A DNA stretch of 64,000 bases from Mangrovibacter phragmitis (lineage in GTDB: Bacteria; Pseudomonadota; Gammaproteobacteria; Enterobacterales; Enterobacteriaceae), in assembly GCF_001655675.1 (NCBI RefSeq), contig NZ_LYRP01000005.1, positions 1-64,000 on the forward strand, given 5' to 3'. A program made the position numbers and the translations under genes. How positions within the stretch are numbered: position 1 is the first letter of the stretch; each line of letters starts with the position of its first letter. The notes beneath the pieces are model-generated. The model was not told the origin of the DNA. It saw only the letters and a list, made by a program, of their open reading frames with translations, and made no database searches. This document shows, piece after piece, positions 16,201-26,574 of the stretch.

Positions 16201-19200
16201 TTAAGGTTCCACATGGCGTAAACGGTGCCATCTGCGTTTTGTGCCACGGCTGAGGCTGTCCAGCCAAAGATAAACCACTGGTGTGGTAAACAGGGTTAAT
16301 AGCTGGCTCAGAGCAAGCCCACCGGCAATTGCCAGCCCCAAAGGGCTGCGTAAATCAGCGTCACCGCCACTGCCCAGCGCCAGGGGTAACGCACCAAAAA
16401 ATGCAGCCAGCGTGGTCATCATAATGGGACGAAAACGCATCAGGCACGCCTGGGTTATCGCCTGCTGGGGTGTCAGGCCCTGGCGACGTTCAGCATCCAG
16501 CGCAAAATCAATCATCATAATGGCGTTTTTCTTCACAATGCCTATCAGCAAAATTATCCCAATCAGCGCAATCACGGTGAGCTGGGTATTGGTCAGCAGA
16601 AGCAGCAACAAAGCCCCTACCCCGGCGGAAGGCAGCGTGGACAGAATCGTCAATGGATGAATATAGCTTTCATACAATACGCCCAGCACAATGTAGACCG
16701 CCGCCAGAGCGGCAACAATTAACCACGGCATGGTGGCAGTCAGTTCACCAAAGGCTTTTGCCGTTCCCTGGAACCCGGCCTGAATGGATGACGGTAAACC
16801 AATTTTCGCCAGTGCCTGTTTAATCAGCACCTGTGCCTGCTCCAGCGACACACCATCGTTAAGGTTAAACGCGATAGTACTGGTGGCAGACTGGCCCTGG
16901 TGAGCAACAGAAAGCGGCGCATTTCCACCGACAAATTTTGCAAAAGCAGATAACGGCACGCGGTCGCCATCGTCATTCACGACGTACAGTTCGTTGAGGA
17001 TCTCCGGGGCGCGGGTGTAGTCATCTGCCAGTGTCATCACGACATGGTACTGATTCAGGGTATGATAAAGCGTGGCTATCTCGCGCTGGCTGAAGGCATT
17101 ATTGAGCATGGTATCCAGCATCCTGACATTGACACCCAGCCGGGTGGCCTGGTCACGGTCTATCTGAATCACCACTTCCTGCCCACCGGTTTGTGAGTCT
17201 GAATCAACACTATTCAGTTGTGGAATCGCTGCCAGTGCTGCCTGCACTTTGGGCGTCCAGGTACGTAACAGATCCAGGTCATCGGCCTGTAAGCTGTACT
17301 GGTATGTGGCATTGGCACTCCGCCCGCCAATATGCAAATCCTGCGCGGCCATTAAAAACAGCTGTGCACCGGGGATATGACGAGTTTTAGCACTCAGCCG
17401 GTTTGCCACTTCTGTTGCCGTGGCAGAGCGTTTATCAAAATCTTTCAGGCGCACAAAGAAGTTAGCCGAGTTACGTGAACCAAACCTTCCGCCACCCATA
17501 GATGACATCACACTTTCTACTGCCGGGTCTGATTTAATGATTTTGGTGAACATCAGCATTTTCGGCTTCATTGCCTGGAAGGAGATGTTCTGGTCTGCCC
17601 GCAGTGCGCCCATCAACAGGCCAGTATCCTGGTTGGGGAAGAACCCTTTTTGCACTACTGAATAGAGAAACAGGTTCAGAAGCACCGTCAGAAGTAAACT
17701 CAGCATGGTGAACTTCTGGTGTTTCATCACCCAACCCAGCCCGCGCGAATAGGCAGCAAGCAGACTGTTAAGCTGGTTTTCAATAAACTGGTAAACCGGG
17801 TGCGGGCGCTTTGTGACAGCAGGTTTGGCTTTCAGCAGGCGTGAGCACAGCATGGGCGTCAGGCTAAGGGAAACAAACATCGAAATCAGCAATGATACCG
17901 TCAGAGTAACCGCGAATTCCCGGAACAGGCGGCCCACGATACTGCCCATCAACAAAATAGGGATAAATACTGCCACCAGGGAAACCGTCATAGACAACAC
18001 AGTAAAGCTGACTTCTTTTGCGCCACGTAACGCCGCACGCACCGGGCTCAGGCCGGATTCAATATGCCGGGCAATGTTCTCCAGAACTACAATGGCATCA
18101 TCGACAACAAACCCGGTGGAAATAATTAACGCCATCAGCGAGAGGTTATCCAGGCTGTAACCCAGCATATACATCACAGCACAGGTGCCTATCAGGGAGA
18201 CCGGCAGAGCCAGTGCGGGAATGATAACTGCCTGAATATTACGCAAGAACACAAACACCACCGCAATCACCAGCAACACAGCTATCAGCAGGGTTTCTTC
18301 AGTGTCATACAGCGATGCCCGCACGGTTGGGGAGCGGTCCACCACCAACTTTAACTGGGTATCTGCTGGCAGGTCTTTACGCAGGGCGGGTAGCTTCGCT
18401 TTAATGGCATCAATCGTTTCCAGCATATTAGCCCCGGCCTGGCGGGTTATACCTACCATCACCGATGGCGTGGCATTCAGGAAGCCCGCCTGGTATTTGT
18501 CTTCCACCGAGTCATAAACACGGGCAACATCGCTCAGCCGGATTGCCCTGCCATTCTGATAATAGATAACCAGGTTGCGGTACTGCGCGGCTTTATCTAA
18601 CTGACCATTGCTGTCCACCACCCAGGACTGGGTTTTGCCTTCTAACATACCTTTTGGCTGGTTGGTGGTGCTGTTTGCCACAGCCTTGCGCACGGTATCA
18701 AGCGAAATGCCGTAATGAGTCAGTTGCTGGGGTTGCAGGTCAATACGTACAGCCGGTAACGCACTGCCCATCAGGGAAACCTGGCCCACGCCCTGAACCT
18801 GCCCCATCGCCTGCTCAATTTTACTTTCGGCCAGGTCGTAGAGCTCACCCGGGCTGCGGCTACTGGAGGTTAATGCCAACATCACAATAGGCGCATCAGA
18901 AGGGTTGGCTTTGCGGTAAGTCGGCAACGATTCCATGCTGCTGGGCAGTAAACTGCGCGAAGCGTTAATTGCAGCCTGGACATCACGCGCCGCGCCATTG
19001 ATATCGCGGTTCAGTTCGAACTGCAAAACAATATTGGTTGACCCCTGGGAACTGCTGGAAGTCATCTCTGTGATACCGGCAATTTGCCCCAGAGCACGCT
19101 CCAGTGGTGTGGCAACCGTTGCCGCCATGGTTTCAGGGCTGGCGCCCGCCAGGCTGGCACTAACCATGATGGTGGGGAAATCCACCTGAGGCAACGGAGC

Positions 19201-19302
19201 CACTGGCAACAAACGGTAGCCAAGCCCGCCCAGCAGGAGAATAGCCAGGGTAAGCAACAACGTTGCCACCGGGCGGAAGATAAAGAGCCGTGTCAGGTTC
19301 AT
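16201..19302 (-). CDS. mdtC: RND multidrug efflux pump, MdtC/MuxC type
   Basis: The 1033-residue protein is a hydrophobe/amphiphile RND pump with twelve membrane helices and two large periplasmic loops. The early FRPVATLLLTLAIL helix, the TM4 region GFVVDDAIVVLENIARH (proton-relay aspartates) and the late [19 protein letters not shown] motif are conserved in MdtB/MdtC. It overlaps the upstream pump gene at the ATG/stop junction (19302). By the MdtABC model it forms a heteromeric trimer with the other pump and exports bile salts or similar compounds. MuxC is an equally good name. No baeSR genes are adjacent. Confidence 0.9.
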   Translation of the reverse strand: MNLTRLFIFRPVATLLLTLAILLLGGLGYRLLPVAPLPQVDFPTIMVSASLAGASPETMAATVATPLERALGQIAGITEMTSSSSQGSTNIVLQFELNRDINGAARDVQAAINASRSLLPSSMESLPTYRKANPSDAPIVMLALTSSSRSPGELYDLAESKIEQAMGQVQGVGQVSLMGSALPAVRIDLQPQQLTHYGISLDTVRKAVANSTTNQPKGMLEGKTQSWVVDSNGQLDKAAQYRNLVIYYQNGRAIRLSDVARVYDSVEDKYQAGFLNATPSVMVGITRQAGANMLETIDAIKAKLPALRKDLPADTQLKLVVDRSPTVRASLYDTEETLLIAVLLVIAVVFVFLRNIQAVIIPALALPVSLIGTCAVMYMLGYSLDNLSLMALIISTGFVVDDAIVVLENIARHIESGLSPVRAALRGAKEVSFTVLSMTVSLVAVFIPILLMGSIVGRLFREFAVTLTVSLLISMFVSLSLTPMLCSRLLKAKPAVTKRPHPVYQFIENQLNSLLAAYSRGLGWVMKHQKFTMLSLLLTVLLNLFLYSVVQKGFFPNQDTGLLMGALRADQNISFQAMKPKMLMFTKIIKSDPAVESVMSSMGGGRFGSRNSANFFVRLKDFDKRSATATEVANRLSAKTRHIPGAQLFLMAAQDLHIGGRSANATYQYSLQADDLDLLRTWTPKVQAALAAIPQLNSVDSDSQTGGQEVVIQIDRDQATRLGVNVRMLDTMLNNAFSQREIATLYHTLNQYHVVMTLADDYTRAPEILNELYVVNDDGDRVPLSAFAKFVGGNAPLSVAHQGQSATSTIAFNLNDGVSLEQAQVLIKQALAKIGLPSSIQAGFQGTAKAFGELTATMPWLIVAALAAVYIVLGVLYESYIHPLTILSTLPSAGVGALLLLLLTNTQLTVIALIGIILLIGIVKKNAIMMIDFALDAERRQGLTPQQAITQACLMRFRPIMMTTLAAFFGALPLALGSGGDADLRSPLGLAIAGGLALSQLLTLFTTPVVYLWLDSLSRGTKRRWHRLRHVEP

Positions 19303-22300
19303 TATTCGCCCCGGGTCTGTTGCTGGCGGCGTTTAACCCAGGCAGAGCCACGCCGGGCAAGACCATCAAACCACAGGTATATCACTGGCGTGGAAAACAG
19401 CGTTAGTACCTGGCTGACAATCAAGCCGCCAACAATCACCAGCCCCAGCGGCCGACGCAGTTCGGCCCCCGAGCCAGATGCCAGCATCAGTGGCAGTGCG
19501 CCCAGTAACGCTGCCATGGTGGTCATCATAATAGGGCGAAAACGTAGCAGGCACGCCTGATGGATAGCATCCCGGGGGCTCAGGTGCTGGTGGTGTTCAG
19601 CTTCCAGCGCGAAGTCGATCATCATGATCGCATTCTTTTTCACAATGCCTATCAGCAGAATAACCCCAATCAGCGCTATCAGGCTGAACTCAGATCCTGC
19701 CAGGATCAGGGTCAGTAATGCACCCACGGCGGCAGACGGCAGCGTGGAAAGAATAGTGACCGGGTGAATAAAGCTTTCATACAGGATGCCCAGCACCACA
19801 TACATGGTCAGTAACGCGGCGAGGATCAACCACAATGTATTGCTGGTGGCACTCTGGAATGCCGCCGTTTCTCCCTGGTAACGTAATGTGATTCCACCTG
19901 GCATCCGGAGTTGCTGGCTGACATCACTGATAGCCTGCTGCGCATCATCCAGCGAGTAGCCTTTATTCAGGTTAAAAGAAACCATCACCGCCGGGAACTG
20001 GTTGAGGCGCATGTGCATCAGTGAACCAGTGCGTTCATGAATGGTAGCAATGGATGTCAGTTTCACCATGCCCATTGTGCTGCTGTCACTGCCTGAATCA
20101 CTACTGGAGGACGAACTGCTCGTTGAGCTGTCGCTACTAGAACTGCTGCCAGAAGTGGTGTCGGAGGTGGAGGTCGTTGTGGACGGCTGCAACCAGATGT
20201 CATCAAAGGATGCGGGCGATTGCTGGTATTTCGGCGCCACTTCCAGCACCACGCGATACTGGTTCGCCTGGGTAAAAATGGTAGAGACCAGGCGCTGGCC
20301 GAACGCATTGTAGAGCGCGGTATCCACATCGGAGGCGGTAATACCGTAACGGGCTGCTTTGTCGCGGTTCAGTTCAACCCAGGCAACACGCCCCTGGTCC
20401 TGCAAATTACTGACTACACCATTAAATTCCGGGCGTTTTTGTAATGCCGCCACCAGTTTGGGTGTCCAGTCCGCCAGGTCTTCACTGTTGGCATCATCCA
20501 GCGTGAACTGATACTGGCTGGGTGTCACCTGGTCGTTGACTGTCAAGTCCTGAGCCGGTTGCAGGTAAAGCTGGATCCCGGCTACTTGCTTCGCGGCCTG
20601 TTGCAACTGGCTAATCACCACATCTGCTTTGTCATCCCGCTCATCAAAGGATTTCAGGTTAATTTGAATACGCCCGCTGTTCAGGCTGGTATTACTGCCA
20701 TCAATCCCAATAGTGGACGATAAACTTTCCACAGAAGGATTTTGCAAAATGATTTTCGCCAGTGCCTGCTGGCGCTTTGCCATTTCATTGAATGACACAT
20801 CCTGAGAGGCGACTGTCACGCCCTGAATCAGGCCGGTATCCTGGGTGGGAAAGAACCCTTTAGGAATGGCGATATACAACACCGCCGTCAGTACAAAGGT
20901 TCCGAGTGCAACCAGTAAAGTCAGTTTTTGGTGGTTGAGCACCAGGGTAAGTAACCGGTCATAGCCCCGAATCAGGCTGTCAAAAACTTCACCACCTTTG
21001 CGGGAAAAGCGCGACTGCTGTTGTGGGGGAATATGGCGCAGTAAGTAAGCGCATAACATTGGTGTCAGCGTCAGTGACACCAGCATGGAAACCAGAATAG
21101 AAACCGCCAGCGTAATGGCAAACTCCCGGAATAACCGGCCAACCACATCGCCCATAAACAACAGTGGGATCAGTACGGCAATCAGGGAGAAAGTCAGTGA
21201 GATGATGGTAAAGCCGATTTGCTGCGAACCTTTCAGTGCCGCCTGCATTGGGGTTTCCCCCTCTTCAAGGCGCCGGGAAATGTTTTCCACCACCACAATG
21301 GCGTCGTCAATAACAAACCCGGTGGCGATAGTCAGCGCCATCAGCGACAGGTTGTTCAGGCTGAAATCCGCGAGGTACATCACCCCGAAGGTGCCCACCA
21401 GCGATAACGGCACCGCCACGCTGGGGATAAGCGTGGCAGCAACATTGCGCAGAAACAGGAAGGTCACCATGACCACCAGCGCTATCGACAGCATCAGTTC
21501 AAACTGCACATCGTGAATAGATGCGCGGATTGTTTGGGTGCGGTCAGACAGCACGGTCATTTTCACGCCATTGGGCAACGCGGCCTGCAATTTGGGTAAC
21601 TGTGCCTTGATGCTATCCACGACCTGAATAACGTTGGCGCCCGGCTGGCGTTGCACACTGATGACAATCGCCGGGTTGTTGTTTGCCCATGCGGACTGAA
21701 AGGTATTCTCCGGCCCTTCTTCAATATGCGCGATATCTTTCAGGCGCAACGCCGCACCGTTTTGATATGTGAGGATCAGGTTGCCGTATTCCGCCGCCGT
21801 GCGCAGCTGGTCGTTGGCGTCAATGGTTACTGAGTGGTATTTGCCGTCAAACCCACCTTTAGAACCATTTACATTACTGTTGCTAATCAGTGTGTTGACA
21901 TCTTCCAGAGTCAGCCCGTGGGCGGCAAGCGCTTTGGGGTCCATCTGTACCCGAATGGCAGGCTGATGCCCGCCAGCCAGTGTCACCATCCCTACCCCGG
22001 AGATTTGTGACAACTTGAGTGCCACACGCGTATTCACCAGGTCCTGTACGGTGGTCAGCGGCAATGAATCTGAGCTGGCGGCCAGGGTGATTACCGCACT
22101 GTCTGCCGGGTTAACTTTTTTATAGGTTGGAGGGTTAGGTAAATCACTCGGTAACAGGTTATTCGCCGCGTTGATGGCGGCCTGAACTTCCTGCTCCGCA
22201 ACATCCAGCGACAATTCCAGGTCAAATTTGAGCGTGATTATTGACGAGCCACCAGAACTGGTGGACGTCATTTGGCTCAGGCCCGACATTTGGCCCAACT

Positions 22301-22508
22301 GGCGCTCCAGTGGGGAGGTCACCGATGAAGCCATCACATCCGGGCTGGCGCCCGGATAAAGTGTGGTGACCTGAATCGTGGGGTAATCCACCTGCGGTAA
22401 CGCGGAGGTGGATAAAAAGCGGTAGGCAAAGATCCCGGCAATCAACACCCCTACCATAATTAACACGGTAGCGACCGGCCGCAGTATAAACAGGCGTGAC
22501 GGATTCAT
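19302..22508 (-). CDS. mdtB: RND multidrug efflux pump, MdtB/MuxB type, with Ser-rich insert
   Basis: The 1068-residue protein has the full RND layout: [16 protein letters not shown] as first helix, [17 protein letters not shown] in TM4, and [19 protein letters not shown] in TM10-11. It is about 28 residues longer than the E. coli MdtB length of roughly 1040. The extra length is largely a serine/aspartate-rich low-complexity segment at about residues 774-810, within the second periplasmic loop. It is expected to pair with the MdtC-type pump, the 22505-23734 adaptor and the NodT-type channel. It overlaps the adaptor gene by four bases. Confidence 0.9.
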   Translation of the reverse strand: MNPSRLFILRPVATVLIMVGVLIAGIFAYRFLSTSALPQVDYPTIQVTTLYPGASPDVMASSVTSPLERQLGQMSGLSQMTSTSSGGSSIITLKFDLELSLDVAEQEVQAAINAANNLLPSDLPNPPTYKKVNPADSAVITLAASSDSLPLTTVQDLVNTRVALKLSQISGVGMVTLAGGHQPAIRVQMDPKALAAHGLTLEDVNTLISNSNVNGSKGGFDGKYHSVTIDANDQLRTAAEYGNLILTYQNGAALRLKDIAHIEEGPENTFQSAWANNNPAIVISVQRQPGANVIQVVDSIKAQLPKLQAALPNGVKMTVLSDRTQTIRASIHDVQFELMLSIALVVMVTFLFLRNVAATLIPSVAVPLSLVGTFGVMYLADFSLNNLSLMALTIATGFVIDDAIVVVENISRRLEEGETPMQAALKGSQQIGFTIISLTFSLIAVLIPLLFMGDVVGRLFREFAITLAVSILVSMLVSLTLTPMLCAYLLRHIPPQQQSRFSRKGGEVFDSLIRGYDRLLTLVLNHQKLTLLVALGTFVLTAVLYIAIPKGFFPTQDTGLIQGVTVASQDVSFNEMAKRQQALAKIILQNPSVESLSSTIGIDGSNTSLNSGRIQINLKSFDERDDKADVVISQLQQAAKQVAGIQLYLQPAQDLTVNDQVTPSQYQFTLDDANSEDLADWTPKLVAALQKRPEFNGVVSNLQDQGRVAWVELNRDKAARYGITASDVDTALYNAFGQRLVSTIFTQANQYRVVLEVAPKYQQSPASFDDIWLQPSTTTSTSDTTSGSSSSSDSSTSSSSSSSDSGSDSSTMGMVKLTSIATIHERTGSLMHMRLNQFPAVMVSFNLNKGYSLDDAQQAISDVSQQLRMPGGITLRYQGETAAFQSATSNTLWLILAALLTMYVVLGILYESFIHPVTILSTLPSAAVGALLTLILAGSEFSLIALIGVILLIGIVKKNAIMMIDFALEAEHHQHLSPRDAIHQACLLRFRPIMMTTMAALLGALPLMLASGSGAELRRPLGLVIVGGLIVSQVLTLFSTPVIYLWFDGLARRGSAWVKRRQQQTRGE

Positions 22509-23734
22509 TTGGCCTCAGGCGCGGTTTTAGTTTGTGTTTCACCCACCACGGAGACTTTGCTGCCGTTAGCCAGACGGTCAATCCCTTCGGTAACAACCCG
22601 GTCACCAGGCGAGATACCTTTCAGTATTGCCTGCTGGTCATCATTCACTTGTGGCCCGGCGGTGACCGCTTTACGTGTAACGGTATTATCTTTGTTGATA
22701 ACAAAGACAAAATAGCCTTCATTACTCAACTGCAACGCCTGGCGTGGGATCACCGTGACATCTTTAAGCACGCTGGTTTGCAGGCGCAGGTTCACAAACT
22801 GATTGGCATATAAACTTTCATCCTGATTAGGGAAAATCGCTTTCAGTTCAACGGTTCCGGTACTGGTATCAATCTGGTTGCTGATAAATTTAACCTCACC
22901 GGTTCCCAGTGCCGTGGTGTTGTCCTGGTCAAAGGCCGTTGCCGGCAAACTTTGGCCGTTATGCAATGCTTTTACCAGCACCGGGATATTGCTTTGCGGC
23001 ACACTGAATGTCACCGCGGCAGGCTGCATTTGAGTAATGGTGACCAGGCCTGTGCTACTACTGCTTTCCACCATGTTACCCGGGTCTACCAGGCGCAACC
23101 CCACGCGGCCACTGACTGGTGCAGTAATGCGCGCATATTCCAGGTCCAGTTTGGCGCTCGCTATCTGGGCTTCATCAGACGCAACCGCCCCCCGGTATTG
23201 CCCAACTGTGGCTATCTGGCTGTCGAGGTCCTGGCGAGCCAGTGAATCCTGCGCATAGAGTTTGCGGTAGCGGGCCAGAGTCAGTTCTGCGCTGTTTAAT
23301 AACGCTTTATTTTCGCTGAGTTCCCCCTGGTACTGGTTCAGTGTTGCCTGGTATGGCCGCGGGTCTATCTGCGCCAGCAACTGGCCGGCAGCCACTTTCT
23401 GGCCTTCAGTGAAATAGACTTTTTCCAGTTGCCCGTCTACCCGGCTGGTAACAGTAACCGAAGCATTAGGAATCACGGTTCCCAGAGCATTCAGGTAAAC
23501 CGGTACAGTGGCGCTGGTTGCCACACCACCATGAACCAGCGTGGTGCCACCGCCCATCATCCTCATTCCCGGGCGGCCTGGCCCACCAGGATGACCTGCC
23601 CCACCCGGTCTCCCAACACCTTTGCCGCCAGGGAGTAACCGCCAGACAACGCCAGCAACGATTAACACCACAATCAAAATAATCAGCCATTTCAGCCAGC
23701 GCGCGCTCGCAGACCGGGAAGTATTCGTTGTCAT
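22505..23734 (-). CDS. mdtA: RND periplasmic adaptor, MdtA/MuxA type
   Basis: The 409-residue protein has a single N-terminal membrane segment ([16 protein letters not shown]), a glycine/proline-rich spacer at about residues 33-60, then the membrane-fusion-protein lipoyl, alpha-hairpin and beta-barrel domains ([43 protein letters not shown]). It links the inner-membrane pumps to the outer-membrane factor. As the first gene of the four-gene operon it sets the MuxABC-OpmB order. The glycine-rich spacer is longer than a simple linker but similar spacers occur in MdtA. Confidence 0.92.
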   Translation of the reverse strand: MTTNTSRSASARWLKWLIILIVVLIVAGVVWRLLPGGKGVGRPGGAGHPGGPGRPGMRMMGGGTTLVHGGVATSATVPVYLNALGTVIPNASVTVTSRVDGQLEKVYFTEGQKVAAGQLLAQIDPRPYQATLNQYQGELSENKALLNSAELTLARYRKLYAQDSLARQDLDSQIATVGQYRGAVASDEAQIASAKLDLEYARITAPVSGRVGLRLVDPGNMVESSSSTGLVTITQMQPAAVTFSVPQSNIPVLVKALHNGQSLPATAFDQDNTTALGTGEVKFISNQIDTSTGTVELKAIFPNQDESLYANQFVNLRLQTSVLKDVTVIPRQALQLSNEGYFVFVINKDNTVTRKAVTAGPQVNDDQQAILKGISPGDRVVTEGIDRLANGSKVSVVGETQTKTAPEAK

Positions 23735-24055
23735 TGGACTCTTCAGGTGAATGAAAAAGGAATATGTGTTGGAAAAACAGCGAAAAACTTTATCACTCTA
23801 ACTTTATTCACTGCACAATTAATATTGACCAGATTTGTCCTGGTTTAAGTGGGAATTTCACAAAGGAAAATCTGAAGAGCATCAGGTACAAAACAATATC
23901 CCCCTTAAATTACACACCACTTAAGCCAGACCGCAACGGGTGTGAGCCAGTGTAAATCAGGGGGCTACTGTTACAGGAAACTTTGAAGTTAATTAGCTCC
24001 TGGATATTTCAAAATAATTCTAAAAACAACAAAAAGTAACTCACGGAGATAACTG
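23735..24055. other. Intergenic region upstream of the efflux operon
   Basis: About 320 bases between the mdtA-type start and the 3' end of the methyltransferase gene. It should hold the leftward efflux promoter. I saw no clear BaeR-type site, no strong -35/-10 pair and no credible gene; a 63-codon rightward frame at 23764-23955 has no ribosome site. Confidence 0.4.
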
Positions 24056-24823
24056 TCAGGCACTGGCCTGCGCCATGAACATAATGGTGTCTGAGGTAAA
24101 AGAACCGTCATCCTGAAATGCAAAATGCTGGCGGACTTCTTCCGGAGCCGTGCCCTGCATTGCCCGAATGGCGTCAGATAACACGGGTGGCGTTTTCATG
24201 CGCGCAATCCAGGTGGCAAACTCCAGCGGCAGGCGGTCACACACCAAATGCCTGGTCATCAGCCCGCTTTCACTGGCAAACTGCATCCATTCACTCTGGC
24301 TGTAATTGCGCACATGAGACGGGTCGCGCAGAATTTCTATGGTCTGTAACCAGGTATCCAGTAACGGTGAGCCCGGTGAGACGATATCCATCATAATGAA
24401 CGTGCCACCTGGCTTCAGTACCCGTTTTACTTCGCGCATTGCTTTGCCAACATCGTGCCAGTGATGGGCGGAATAACGGCTGATGACCACATCAAAACAA
24501 CTGTCACTAAACGGCAGCACTTCCGCCATCCCCTGGCTTACCTGAATATTACTGAAACCACGGTCACAGGCTGCTGCGCTTACCACGGCCAACATTTGTT
24601 CTGATAAATCATAAGCGGTAACCTGCGCCACCTTTTCTGCTGCAACAAAACTGGCGTGGCCTGCGCCGCAACCTAAATCCAGCACACTGGCCTGAGGTTT
24701 TTCTGCCAGCCACTCCCCCAGACGCACCAAATCCGCACCGGCAGAATGTACCTGGCTGGTTAAATATGCCTGAGCCTGGGAGCCAAATTGTTGCCCGGTT
24801 AATACATGATGTTTTATCGCCAT
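24056..24823 (-). CDS. SAM-dependent class I methyltransferase
   Basis: The 255-residue protein has SAM-binding motif I VLDLGCGAGHASFVAA, the acidic loop VTAYDLSEQML, and motif IV-like FDVVISRYSAHHW followed by VLKPGGTFIMMDIV. It is a small-molecule methyltransferase of the UbiE/YcgJ-like type. ATG 24823 is preferred because AAGG lies eight bases upstream and longer N-termini overlap the divergent promoter. It is transcribed away from the XRE regulator, which probably controls it. The substrate is unknown. Confidence 0.88.
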   Translation of the reverse strand: MAIKHHVLTGQQFGSQAQAYLTSQVHSAGADLVRLGEWLAEKPQASVLDLGCGAGHASFVAAEKVAQVTAYDLSEQMLAVVSAAACDRGFSNIQVSQGMAEVLPFSDSCFDVVISRYSAHHWHDVGKAMREVKRVLKPGGTFIMMDIVSPGSPLLDTWLQTIEILRDPSHVRNYSQSEWMQFASESGLMTRHLVCDRLPLEFATWIARMKTPPVLSDAIRAMQGTAPEEVRQHFAFQDDGSFTSDTIMFMAQASA

Positions 24824-24983
24824 CGCTATTGCCTTTTTGATTGTATGTGTACAGGTCATTACTCCAGTTTCCCAGAAAACCGCGCGTGCAAAACGCATTA
24901 TCCCCGGGGTTGAGCTCACTATAGAGAAGTGTTTATATTGGTACAATATTGCCATTTATACTGGTATTAACAGGTACTACCTT

Positions 24984-25763
24984 ATGCAAAACACGTTATT
25001 TTCAGGGCCAAAAGCGCTGGGGGCATTTCTGCGTTCAGTAAGGGAAAACACCGCCCCGGCAGATATTGGCTTGCCAGCCATGGGACGGCGGCGCACCAAA
25101 GGGTTGCGCCGGGAGGAAGTGGCGCAATTAAGTGGCATCAGTACCACCTGGTATACCTGGATTGAACAGGGACGCGATATTGTGGTGTCTGCGCAAACTC
25201 TGGCTAATATTGCCGGGGTGCTGAAAATGAAGCCTTCCCAGCGCCAGTATTTATTTCACCTGGCACTGAAAAGCGACCCACAGGAGGAGCAGATTCAGGT
25301 AGTGGAAGAGGAAGTGCTGGCATCCGTACGTCAGGTGGCCTCGCCTTGCTATTTACTGGATATCACCTGGAACATGCTGGCATGGAACAGTGCGGCACAG
25401 GCGCTGTTTACCGGCTGGCTGGATACAGAGCAGCGGCCCAATATGATGACGTTTATGTTTCAGCACCCGTTGTCCCAAACACTGGTTTGCGACTGGGAAA
25501 ACCGGGCCAGCAGAATCGTGGCTGAATTAAGAGCAGATACCATGCATTACCAGCATGACCAGGGGCTGAATGCCTTTGTTACCCGGATGAATAATGACAG
25601 CGAAACCTTCCGTGAATACTGGTCGCGCCAGCAGGTTGTGGTTCGCGAAGGTGGGGAGCGCACATTCTGTAATGCACAAGGGAAATTGCAGCAGTTCCGC
25701 CAGGTATCCTGGCAATTAACCAGCAACCGCTCAGTAAAAATGATCATGCTGATGCCGGAGTAA
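24984..25763 (+). CDS. XRE-family regulator with MmyB-like sensor domain
   Basis: The 259-residue protein begins with an XRE helix-turn-helix (GLRREEVAQLSGISTTWYTW), the wording typical of the MmyB-type subfamily, and continues with the PAS-like MmyB ligand domain (MLAWNSAAQALFTGW, a classic motif). These regulators often sit divergent from an oxidoreductase or methyltransferase gene that they repress, as here. ATG 24984 has AGGT nine bases upstream; the frame is open further upstream but would overlap the methyltransferase promoter. Confidence 0.9.
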   Translation: MQNTLFSGPKALGAFLRSVRENTAPADIGLPAMGRRRTKGLRREEVAQLSGISTTWYTWIEQGRDIVVSAQTLANIAGVLKMKPSQRQYLFHLALKSDPQEEQIQVVEEEVLASVRQVASPCYLLDITWNMLAWNSAAQALFTGWLDTEQRPNMMTFMFQHPLSQTLVCDWENRASRIVAELRADTMHYQHDQGLNAFVTRMNNDSETFREYWSRQQVVVREGGERTFCNAQGKLQQFRQVSWQLTSNRSVKMIMLMPE

Positions 25764-26119
25764 GCGATATTTATTTTCACCCGTCGGGGGAAAGCATCTT
25801 CGCTCATGCTAATAACGCTATTTCCCCGGCTGTCTTGCCGCTAAAATCAATAATTACAACTGCAAATATTTAATAAAAATAATCCGTTCTTTCAGTTTGT
25901 TATTTTATATCAATACACTTTTTGAACTAATAGTATAATGGAAAAACTTCATTTTACCTTTCAGCACAGATACTCGCGCCAGTCACCTACTAAATATAGT
26001 ACTCACAAAATTACCCTGCCTGCCGATATGATTGCCCAGGATTATTAGTGCCGGTTATTTCACTAATCAGGCCATATATCATTACCATATTATTTTTTGA
26101 TTCTATCAATGGGGTTCGC
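25764..26119. other. AT-rich leader and control region before the aryl polyene cluster
   Basis: This 356-base gap contains a candidate promoter at 25912-25939 and about 180 bases of possible untranslated leader. No small gene with a ribosome site was found. Confidence 0.5.
25912..25939 (+). promoter_or_regulatory. Candidate sigma-70 promoter for the aryl polyene operon
   Basis: A perfect TATAAT lies at 25934-25939. The best -35 at 16-base spacing is AATACA (25912-25917), only three of six matches to TTGACA. Surroundings are AT-rich. The first gene starts 180 bases downstream. A poor -35 suggests an activator or a different start. Confidence 0.45.
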
Positions 26120-26506
26120 ATGAAAAAAATCGTTAAATGGTTAACTGCTTTTGCAGTTATTGGTGCGCTGGCAGGATGCGCACGTACTGCGCCAATTGAC
26201 AATGTCAATGCCACAATCAGCGCTGGCCATTCGGCTGAGCAAGTTAAAAGCGCTATCTTAAAAGCTGGCGTTGAGCGTAAGTGGACGATGAATGAGACTT
26301 CACCTGGTGTTATTTCTGCCCGCCAGCAATCTCATGGGCATGTTGCTGAAGTTCGCATCACCTATTCTGCAAACAGTTATGCCATTAACTACGTCAGCAG
26401 CATTAACCTGCGCGCATCCGGCGGAAAAATTCATAAAACCTATAACCGCTGGATCAGTAACCTGGACAGGGCGATACAGTTAAACCTGGCCAGCGGTACG
26501 ATGTAA
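26120..26506 (+). CDS. Small lipoprotein at the head of the aryl polyene cluster
   Basis: The 128-residue protein has a lipoprotein signal (MKKIVKW, hydrophobic core, lipobox LAGC at about residues 17-20) and a mature domain of about 108 residues with SAEQVKSAILKAG and VISARQQSHGHVAEVRITYS. Its position matches the A gene of the 18-gene ape lettering (apeA to apeR), so it is probably part of the cluster, but that letter is assigned by gene order only. A hairpin lies just after its stop. A role in envelope placement or export of the pigment is inference. Confidence 0.82.
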   Translation: MKKIVKWLTAFAVIGALAGCARTAPIDNVNATISAGHSAEQVKSAILKAGVERKWTMNETSPGVISARQQSHGHVAEVRITYSANSYAINYVSSINLRASGGKIHKTYNRWISNLDRAIQLNLASGTM

Positions 26507-26521
26507 GCACTAACAGATGCT

Positions 26522-26542
26522 AACCGGGCGCACTGCCCGGTT
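26522..26542 (+). terminator. Hairpin between the lipoprotein gene and apeB
   Basis: AACCGGGC (26522-26529), loop GCACT, GCCCGGTT (26535-26542). It has no T-run, so it is either a weak attenuator or an mRNA-processing/stability hairpin that separates expression of the first gene from the rest. Confidence 0.5.
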
Positions 26543-26574
26543 GTCTACTTTGATACTGGACAAGGTTATTCTTG

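Noticed and set aside
20041-20313. 90-codon leucine/valine-rich rightward frame
   Set aside because: It is the antisense of the serine-rich insert of the MdtB-type gene, which produces acidic hydrophobic strings by codon symmetry.
23764-23955. 63-codon rightward frame upstream of the efflux operon
   Set aside because: No ribosome site, unusual composition and overlap with the expected efflux promoter.
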